NCBI GenBank assembly: GCA_937894565.1
Contig: CALBHK010000354.1
Location: 1-12,199 of the forward strand
From: an uncultured Chlamydiae bacterium
GTDB lineage: Bacteria; Chlamydiota; Chlamydiia; Chlamydiales; CALBHK01
Direction of reading: 5' to 3'
DNA: 12,199 nucleotides
Position 1 is the stretch's first letter; each line of letters begins with the position of its first letter. Shown in pieces: positions 7,042 through 12,199 of this stretch. The translations under genes were made by a program, and so were the position numbers. The notes beneath the pieces are model-generated. The model had not been told where the DNA came from and searched no databases. It was given only the letters and a program-made list of their open reading frames with translations.

Positions 7042-7613
7042 TATGTAAGGTCATTTTTGGAGATAAAATCTAAAGAAGGGAGATTTGTTCCATTTTTTTC
7101 TATTTGGTCTAAAATGTTTTCCCAATAGAGTTGTTGTTCAATATTTCCGGATGATTTATATAAACCTCTTAATAATCGAACTGATTCAATATAATAAATA
7201 TTTTCCATAGATTTTTTTACAAGAGATATGGACTCTTCTTCAGTAATGGGAGGCTTTCCCGGTGACCAACAACATCTAGCTATCGCTACAAGTAACTCGG
7301 GAGGGGGTGGATCTGCTTTTTGAAAAGCTCGATGATAAGCCGCATAGCGTTGATCGCAATCAAAGATGATATCATAAGCATATCCTAAAAAGGCATCATA
7401 TTTCCAATGTGAATTCCATTCTTTAGGATAACTTCTTCTTAAATTTTCTAAGAGAAGTGCGCCGTATTCGTGAAGAGATTCATCCCATTCTTTATCATTT
7501 AGTAGTTGATGTACAAGATAAAGCGTTTTTTCAAATCCTATGCTATCAACTATATTTGGAGGAGCTTGGTTTTCTGATATCGATTTTAGTTCTTCATAAT
7601 TTAAATCTTTCAT
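7041..7613 (-). CDS. Small helical paralog B1, putative immunity-type protein
   Basis: This 190-aa protein has the same first 110 residues as B2 (Q88 in place of E88) and then diverges: IARCCWSPGKPPITEEES against LAGCCSCPGKPPINEEKA. Both C-terminal parts end with NLPSLDF, after which B1 has SKNDLT instead of NEK. The shared family features are WDESL, W-x3-WKYDAFLGYA, QRYAAYHRAF and CC-x2-PG. The start at 7613 (MKDLNYEE) overlaps the TGA of the upstream relic; a GTG at 7628 would extend it through the relic. The stop overlaps the start of C by 1 nt. B1 and A1 look like the less rearranged pair, directly behind the large secreted gene. The function is inferred only from that position. Confidence 0.82.
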   Translation of the reverse strand: MKDLNYEELKSISENQAPPNIVDSIGFEKTLYLVHQLLNDKEWDESLHEYGALLLENLRRSYPKEWNSHWKYDAFLGYAYDIIFDCDQRYAAYHRAFQKADPPPPELLVAIARCCWSPGKPPITEEESISLVKKSMENIYYIESVRLLRGLYKSSGNIEQQLYWENILDQIEKNGTNLPSLDFISKNDLT

Positions 7614-8176
7614 TCTGTAGCTACCCACGCATCATTTTTTCTTAATATTTCTTTATAAAATCAGGTTCTAATGGAGGAGGGTTTTCATCATTTATTTGTT
7701 CCATCATTTTAGACCAATAATTCTCATTGCAAGTATCTTTTTTAGATACGTATATGGCTTTTAATAAAGTTGCCGCTTCTTTGTATGGATGTATTTTCAG
7801 AGATTGTTTTAATAAATCAATAGCCCTTTCATAAGAAATTGCAGGTGAGCCCGGAGAGTAGCAGCAGCGGGCTAATTCTATTAATAATTCAGGAGGAGGT
7901 TTTGATGCTTTTTCAAACGCTTCTTGCAATGCCGCATAGCGTTCAGAGTATTTTAGGGTTATTTTGCAAGCTAAACCTAAAAAAGCATCATTTTTCCAAT
8001 CAATATTCCAATTAGAAGCATAATGTTTTTTTAGAAAGAAAAGTAAGTTGACAGCCTCTTCTTGAAGGTTCTCATCCCATTCTTCATTGTATAAGAGTGT
8101 ATACGCAATGACCATTGTTTTTTCAAAACCAAGGTCATTGGCTGTCTCTGAAAAGGAGTAATTTAAAAAATCACTC
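7285..8176. repeat. Tandem duplicated segment, copy 1
   Basis: This is the partner of 5525-6416. It holds A1 without its first 12 codons, the relic of the toxin-like C-terminus, and the first 110 codons of B1. The sequence outside both edges is only distantly similar, so the edges are sharp recombination or conversion boundaries. Confidence 0.95.
7610..7639 (-). pseudogene. Relic of the C-terminus of the large secreted protein, copy 1
   Basis: This is identical to the relic at 5850-5879 because it lies inside the duplicated segment. Codons KNDAWVATE-stop sit just after the A1 stop, and their TGA overlaps the B1 ATG. The intact gene's end (KDAWVITE-stop) is followed by MKDFN, while this relic is followed by MKDLN. 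Both sides of the junction are therefore conserved. Confidence 0.65.
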
Positions 8177-8214
8177 CATAGTTTTTTGTTAAATAAAAAA
8201 TTAAAATCTTTCAT
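7642..8214 (-). CDS. Small helical paralog A1, putative cognate immunity protein
   Basis: This 190-aa protein is encoded 6 nt after the stop of the 686-aa secreted protein, the position a cognate immunity gene has in polymorphic toxin loci. It starts MKDFNFLFNKKLWSDF and then carries the family core: EWDENLQEEAVNLL near 46, NW-x3-WKNDAFLGLAC near 70, SERYAALQEAFEKA near 90, PPPELLIELARCC near 106, a Tyr-rich SPG-x-PAISYERA segment, and YWSKMMEQI near 170. No signal peptide or membrane helix is seen, so it is probably cytosolic. No clear ribosome site is present, so coupling to the upstream gene is likely. The family is not recognised; it could also be a chaperone or an effector with TPR-like repeats. 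Confidence 0.85.
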   Translation of the reverse strand: MKDFNFLFNKKLWSDFLNYSFSETANDLGFEKTMVIAYTLLYNEEWDENLQEEAVNLLFFLKKHYASNWNIDWKNDAFLGLACKITLKYSERYAALQEAFEKASKPPPELLIELARCCYSPGSPAISYERAIDLLKQSLKIHPYKEAATLLKAIYVSKKDTCNENYWSKMMEQINDENPPPLEPDFIKKY

Positions 8215-8220
8215 GTTGTC

Positions 8221-10281
8221 TCATTCAGTTATAACCCAAGCGTCTTTTAAATATACTTCTCCATTTTCTATATATTTTTCAAATACCGCATATACTTCCT
8301 GATCATTAATAAATTTTTTATGATCAGTTCTAATAATTTTAGGGTTTTCTTTAGGAAAATGCATAGGTTTCTCACATAAGAATTGTTTCTCTGTAATGCA
8401 TTCTTTTTCTAGCAATATTATAACTTTTTTAAAGTCTTCTTCCACATTACCGCTCAAAGTAATCACCTTATCCCATGCATGCTTCTTCTGCATCACGTGA
8501 TACTGCACATTGGAATTTTTTACTAGAATTTTTCCCTGTTTGGCTGATTCCATCATGGTATTTCGGATGACAGCCCGCTTTGTACTTTCTTCTAAAATCT
8601 TAGATTTTTTTGATGTAGATACAGCGCAATTTTCAAGCGTGAACATGGTATTGGCACGTTTTAAAGCTCTGAACTTACTGATTCCCTTTAAAATAACGGT
8701 GGGAGCAACAATCTCTATTCCATATTTGCCAATTATGAAACCAATCTTGCGCCCGCGAGTATGGTCATTGAGAGAATCCCAAGTCTCAGAAAGTTCTTTT
8801 AATTCAGGAACCACACAATGAAGGCATTCTAAGGGCGTGTGATCAGATATAAATTCGCCAAGTGCATAAGCAGTGTGAATCACATCCAGGCTCACTTCTT
8901 TAGGAGAGCAGGTAAATGCCCAAAGACCGTTTAAAATGCCTCTACAGCAACTTAAATTTGAAGGGATAAAATCGATTAGAGAAACCGCGCTTCCCTCTAA
9001 AGTTCCTAATACCAATCCTTGTGAAAATTCTATTTTATTGTCTAAAAGGCCTCTAATAATCCCCGATTGGATTAGAGAATCATAGCTACTGAGTTTAAAG
9101 GGAGGGATAATGGCTAGTTTCTTAGCAGATTCATAATCTTTTAAAGCTAATTCCATTTGATCTGTTTCAAAATAGGCCATCGCTCTTTCGATGTAGGCAT
9201 CCCGATTCAATGCATTGTGTTCTATTGATTGAGTAAGAAAATCAATAGATTGCTTATATAAATTTAAATCATTGAAGCAAGTTCCCTGCATCAAATAAAT
9301 ATCTGATAGTTCCCAGTTTGCAGGACGAGAGGGGATAACGGTTGCAAAAAGAAAATCAGAAGATAGACTTTGAAACGCTTTAAGGCTTTTTGGTCTATTT
9401 TTAGAAACCCCCTCTTCCAATAAAGGGTTATCAAACAAAGGAAGATTTAGAAAACTACGTACTGAAAAAAGTTCTCTTTTAATCCGTTCATGGGGATGTT
9501 TTTTTTCACATTCCGTATAAAGATCTAAAAACATTTCTGCTAAACATGCTCGAATATCATTTAATTTATCGCTAATGATCAAAGCTTGTTCTTTTTCGAA
9601 ATGGGTCTTACTATAAAAATCTAAATCTCTGCAGACCCAATCGTAATCAGAATAAAAAAAGCAGTGGCAAACGCATGATAAGGTCACTCCATGCAGATTA
9701 AAATTGGCGTAAGGATAATTAAAGAATTCTTTCTGATCGTTATAGTTATATACTAATTGTTCTAATTCTGATTGAAAAAGTTCTTCAAATAATAAGTAAG
9801 CTTTATCGTTAATAGCGGCAGCTTTTTTTGAAATTTCCGGCCAAAAACACTCACATTTTGATTGCTCTACATAATTTAAATATTCATAAAAAAGAGAAAA
9901 ATATTTGTTATGTTCTTCGGAAACATACCCATCATAGATGCATGGGTTACTGCACCCTATCCAGCTAGGTAGCCAGGCGCCCAAAAAATTACTGGATTTA
10001 GATTTCCACTCACATTCACATGTCCATAAATATTCTACATAATCATCGTCATCGTATCGCTCATTAAGCCATACTTGATGACATTGGGTGCAGTCAATAT
10101 GCATGCATTTAGGTGTAGCCGGGATAATAGAGAGATATCTTTCAATTAAATAATACCTTTCAGAGGTCTTTTGATGATCTTTGCAGTATTCTATAGCAAA
10201 ATAGTCTCTTTCAAGAGCGATAACCTGAGTGGATAAACCTAAGCAGAGCAGAAATGTAAGCAATATTTTAAATTTAGTCAT
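8221..10281 (-). CDS. Secreted Cys-rich TPR protein with toxin-like C-terminal domain
   Basis: This 686-aa protein starts with a Sec signal peptide (KFKILLTFLLCLGLSTQVIA, cleavage near residue 22). Residues 23-220 are Cys-rich (33, 59, 64, 67, 88, 90, 110, 114, 143, 145, 203, 205, 207, 217), suggesting disulfides or metal binding outside the cytosol. Two TPR units cover about 323-391 (RDAYIERAMAYFETDQMELA). A hydrophobic stretch at 509-535 (GRKIGFIIGKYGIEIVAP) resembles the pretoxin-type linker of polymorphic toxins. The last 100 residues are separate and polar, with YHVMQKKHAWDKV (594-606) and a DH pair at 653-654 as possible catalytic residues, ending in DAWVITE. AGAGG lies 6 nt before the ATG. 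It heads the minus-strand block. The architecture suggests a secreted toxin, but the domain family is not recognised and the activity is unproven. Confidence 0.82.
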   Translation of the reverse strand: MTKFKILLTFLLCLGLSTQVIALERDYFAIEYCKDHQKTSERYYLIERYLSIIPATPKCMHIDCTQCHQVWLNERYDDDDYVEYLWTCECEWKSKSSNFLGAWLPSWIGCSNPCIYDGYVSEEHNKYFSLFYEYLNYVEQSKCECFWPEISKKAAAINDKAYLLFEELFQSELEQLVYNYNDQKEFFNYPYANFNLHGVTLSCVCHCFFYSDYDWVCRDLDFYSKTHFEKEQALIISDKLNDIRACLAEMFLDLYTECEKKHPHERIKRELFSVRSFLNLPLFDNPLLEEGVSKNRPKSLKAFQSLSSDFLFATVIPSRPANWELSDIYLMQGTCFNDLNLYKQSIDFLTQSIEHNALNRDAYIERAMAYFETDQMELALKDYESAKKLAIIPPFKLSSYDSLIQSGIIRGLLDNKIEFSQGLVLGTLEGSAVSLIDFIPSNLSCCRGILNGLWAFTCSPKEVSLDVIHTAYALGEFISDHTPLECLHCVVPELKELSETWDSLNDHTRGRKIGFIIGKYGIEIVAPTVILKGISKFRALKRANTMFTLENCAVSTSKKSKILEESTKRAVIRNTMMESAKQGKILVKNSNVQYHVMQKKHAWDKVITLSGNVEEDFKKVIILLEKECITEKQFLCEKPMHFPKENPKIIRTDHKKFINDQEVYAVFEKYIENGEVYLKDAWVITE

Positions 10282-10287
10282 GTTTAA

Positions 10288-10292
10288 CCTCT
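10288..10292 (-). promoter_or_regulatory. Ribosome binding site of the large secreted protein
   Basis: AGAGG lies 6 nt upstream of the ATG at 10281 on the minus strand. It is the only good ribosome site in the minus-strand block. The downstream small genes are tightly packed or overlapping and probably depend on coupling. No convincing promoter was found between this site and sdhB. Confidence 0.6.
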
Positions 10293-10341
10293 GTGAGTGG
10301 GATGATTGGAAAGGATATCAAATAATTTTGGAAAAGAAAAG

Positions 10342-10377
10342 AAAAATATTCTAAAAAACATTAAGCTCCCGATATGA
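10342..10377 (+). pseudogene. Remnant of an sdhA 3' end directly upstream of sdhB
   Basis: These codons read KNILKNIKLPI-TGA, against KNIPKNIKLPI-TGA at the end of the present sdhA. The TGA overlaps the sdhB start (ATATGA), the arrangement expected of an uninterrupted sdhA-sdhB pair. Thirty of 36 bases match and the changes are mostly synonymous, so this is a diverged copy rather than a fresh target-site duplication. Upstream of 10342 the similarity stops. It marks the right border of the minus-strand block. Confidence 0.8.
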
Positions 10378-11153
10378 ACACATTTATTCTAAAAATCTAT
10401 CGGGGCTCTCCGGGAAATCAGTATTGGGAAGAGTTTGAGCTCCCTTTTTATCCACGCTCCAACGTTATTTCCTCTTTAATGGAAATTCAAAAAAAGCCGG
10501 TGAATAGAAAGGGGGAACATGTGACCCCAGTTGCCTGGGAACAAGGCTGTCTGGAGGAAGTATGCGGATCATGCTCTATGCTCATTAACGGCAGGCCGCG
10601 TCAGGCATGCACTGCTTTGATTAAAAAGGTTGTCAATCCAAAAGATAACAGCGTCTCTTTAGCGCCTTTGACTAAATTTCCCTTAGTAAGAGATTTAATT
10701 GTCGATCGCACTTCTATGTTTGAAAATTTAAAAAAAGTACACGCCTGGATCGATGCCGATTCCACTTATGATCATGGGGCTGGGCCCTTGGTTTCTCCCA
10801 AAGTGCAAGAGGTGATGTACGCCTTTTCAAAATGCATGACATGTGGTTGCTGCACAGAATCTTGCCCACAGGTGCCTGAATATAAGGAAGATCAGGGAGT
10901 TGTGTTTATGGGCCCATCTTCCATTGGACAAGCTTATTTATTCAATTTGCACCCCACAGGCCATATGCAGCAAGAGCTTAGAAATCGCCCTTTAATGCAA
11001 GAGGGGGGACTTATCAATTGCGGAAATGCGCAGAACTGCGTAAAAGTATGCCCAAGAGATGTCCCTTTAACAGACGCGATTGCCGCCATGGGATTGACCA
11101 TCACCAAGCAAGCCTTTCACGATTTATTAAAGCCTGATAATGGCGAGGGATGA
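10374..11153 (+). CDS. sdhB: Succinate dehydrogenase iron-sulfur subunit
   Basis: SdhB carries electrons from the SdhA flavin to the heme anchor through three iron-sulfur clusters. The 259-aa product has the [2Fe-2S] ligands Cys59, Cys64, Cys67 and Cys79 (GCLEEVCGSCSMLINGRPRQAC). The [4Fe-4S] motif is C154-x2-C157-x2-C160-x3-C164-P. The [3Fe-4S] ligands are Cys216, Cys222 and Cys226-P. Length and motifs fit the Bacillus/Chlamydia type. The start codon overlaps the TGA of the sdhA remnant, a sign that the gene once followed sdhA directly. The minus-strand block has cut it off from the sdhC promoter, so it needs its own promoter or antisense-side readthrough; none stands out. Its last 4 nt overlap the carrier gene start. 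Confidence 0.97.
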   Translation: MNTFILKIYRGSPGNQYWEEFELPFYPRSNVISSLMEIQKKPVNRKGEHVTPVAWEQGCLEEVCGSCSMLINGRPRQACTALIKKVVNPKDNSVSLAPLTKFPLVRDLIVDRTSMFENLKKVHAWIDADSTYDHGAGPLVSPKVQEVMYAFSKCMTCGCCTESCPQVPEYKEDQGVVFMGPSSIGQAYLFNLHPTGHMQQELRNRPLMQEGGLINCGNAQNCVKVCPRDVPLTDAIAAMGLTITKQAFHDLLKPDNGEG

Positions 11154-11953
11154 TGGAAAAAGCTAATTCTTATTCTTCTTTGGGGCCGGTGGCTGTGAAC
11201 CTGTGGGCAGAGAGTGCACAGGCCCTGCCTTGGCAAGTGTGCAGATCTATTGCGACTCAACGTCAAATTACAGGAACTGTTTCTCTACATCTTAAAGACT
11301 TATTTAAGGGGGGAAGCACAACGGCCCTTGCTATTCCCACATATGCTTTTTTAGGGATTATATTTGATTGGGAGAGGAATTGGGTCTCTAAGAACCATCA
11401 ACGCCAGTTAACAACGGTTGAAAATTTAGGAATATGTACACTGGCATCCCTGGAAGCAGCGCCGCTTGTTAACTTATTTGAACTGTTTTTTACACATAAA
11501 CAGACAAATAAAGAGAAGCGCAGCTATATAGCAACAGCGCGTTTTATTTACCAGGGCGGGGCGCGTGCTTTTTTTAGAGGTATGCCCTTTACAGCAATGA
11601 GAGATGTGCTATATGGATCTATGGTCTATGTGATCACTCCTTATTTGCAACAGAAGTTGCTAGCATGTATAGGGAAAGAACATTCAATTAAGACTGAATG
11701 GGGAGCTTTAATTATTTCAGGTATTGTAACAGGTGGTATTTGTGCTTTATTGAGCCATCCCTTTGATACGATCCGAAGTTGGATGATGCAGGATGTGCAC
11801 CGTACAGAATTTCCTACATTAAAAAGCATTTATGATAAAAAATTACTTGGAAAAAATTGGAAAGTGCTTCTTTCTGGAGCACGCAGCCGTGGATTAGGAA
11901 TTGTTTCAGCTATGGTGATTGTGTCTGGGGTGCGCTATTTCTTCATGAGTTAG
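11150..11953 (+). CDS. Mitochondrial carrier family (SLC25-like) protein
   Basis: This 267-aa protein shows the threefold build of mitochondrial solute carriers, a eukaryotic family. Repeat 3 is clearest: SHPFDTIRSWMMQD (202-215) fits the P-x-[DE]-x-x-[RK] signature, followed by WKVLLSGARSRGLGIVSA (237-254). Repeat 2 has a degenerate first helix (AAPLVNLFELFF, 103-114) but a good second half, GARAFFRGMPFTAMRD (137-152). Repeat 1 has LPWQVCRSIATQ (26-37) and DLFKGGSTTALAIP (50-63). About six membrane helices are expected. The start overlaps sdhB by 4 nt (ATGA), so the two are co-transcribed. In bacteria such proteins are rare; Legionella LncP is an effector sent to host mitochondria. Transport of dicarboxylates or nucleotides in the bacterial membrane is the alternative. 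Substrate and location are unknown. Confidence 0.85.
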   Translation: MMEKANSYSSLGPVAVNLWAESAQALPWQVCRSIATQRQITGTVSLHLKDLFKGGSTTALAIPTYAFLGIIFDWERNWVSKNHQRQLTTVENLGICTLASLEAAPLVNLFELFFTHKQTNKEKRSYIATARFIYQGGARAFFRGMPFTAMRDVLYGSMVYVITPYLQQKLLACIGKEHSIKTEWGALIISGIVTGGICALLSHPFDTIRSWMMQDVHRTEFPTLKSIYDKKLLGKNWKVLLSGARSRGLGIVSAMVIVSGVRYFFMS

Positions 11954-11980
11954 CAGGGAAGAGAGGGGGAAGAGAGGAGA

Positions 11981-12024
11981 GGAATTAACCGCAGAGCCGC
12001 AAAGTACGCAGAGGAAACGCAGAG
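11981..12024. repeat. Dispersed 44-bp repeat, right copy
   Basis: This is the inverted partner of 101-144 (42 of 44 bases match on opposite strands). It lies 27 nt after the stop of the carrier gene, behind a purine-rich run. The region 11954-12199 holds no gene or clear terminator. Confidence 0.75.
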
Positions 12025-12060
12025 GGAAAAGAGGATATTGCGAAGTAAAGCCTCAAATTC

Positions 12061-12079
12061 AACGCAAAGGCGCAAAGAG
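12061..12079. repeat. Partial third unit of the GCAAAG repeat
   Basis: AACGCAAAGGCGCAAAGAG repeats the CGCAAAG theme of the 44-bp repeat about 40 nt downstream of its right copy and is probably a degenerate or partial unit of the same family. Confidence 0.45.
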
Positions 12080-12199
12080 TTTTAGATGGGAAGGGCTTGT
12101 TTTATTCGATTTCTCACTGGCTATAAATAATTTTTTTTAATGTAGGTGTTAAATAGTCTTTGTTTTTAAAAATCTCTTTCATTTTGTCTCTGTTTTTTC

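Noticed and set aside
8510..8821. Plus-strand reading frame of 103 codons opposite the large secreted gene
   Set aside because: It lies wholly antisense to a gene with convincing signal peptide and domain structure, and its translation shows no motif.
5285..10341. CRISPR array or restriction-type defence island
   Set aside because: The repeats are two large gene-length copies, not short spaced units, and no nuclease, methylase or Cas-like gene is present.

Overview
The window looks like part of the chromosome of an environmental chlamydia, probably an amoeba symbiont of the Parachlamydia/Protochlamydia/Neochlamydia type. This is inferred from a low-GC Gram-negative gene set, a Bacillus-type succinate dehydrogenase, an F-box-like plus ankyrin protein, a mitochondrial-carrier-like protein, and a large secreted TPR protein followed by a family of small paralogs. 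The genus cannot be fixed by eye.

Layout. At the left is gpsA on the minus strand, with its own promoter. A 310-bp gap follows and is mostly filled by a 173-bp palindromic MITE-like element. Next, on the plus strand, come an F-box/ankyrin gene and then sdhC and sdhA. From 5285 to about 10341 a block of six minus-strand genes separates sdhA from sdhB. In transcription order this block holds a 686-aa secreted protein with a polymorphic-toxin-like build, then five related small alpha-helical proteins of 178-206 aa (called A1, B1, C, A2 and B2 here). After the block the plus strand resumes with sdhB, overlapped by a gene for a mitochondrial-carrier-family protein. A 44-bp repeat occurs in inverted orientation near both ends of the window.

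Main reading. The minus-strand block is probably an insertion into an ancestral sdhCAB operon. The 12 codons just upstream of sdhB are a second copy of the 3' end of sdhA (10 of 11 residues conserved, mostly synonymous changes), and they end in a TGA that overlaps the sdhB start. Inside the block, the spacer between each A and B gene encodes a relic of the C-terminus of the large protein (KNDAWVATE-stop against KDAWVITE-stop in the intact gene). This is what a polymorphic toxin locus with a displaced toxin tip and accumulated immunity genes would leave behind. The A-B pair is duplicated in tandem (892 bp, 8 mismatches, 746 bp identical). Toxin activity and immunity are inferences from architecture; no known toxin family was recognised.

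The sdh genes encode a menaquinone-type succinate:quinone oxidoreductase (di-heme SdhC, flavoprotein SdhA, three-cluster SdhB). The carrier gene overlapping sdhB may be a dicarboxylate or nucleotide carrier, or a protein targeted to host mitochondria; its sequence alone does not decide.
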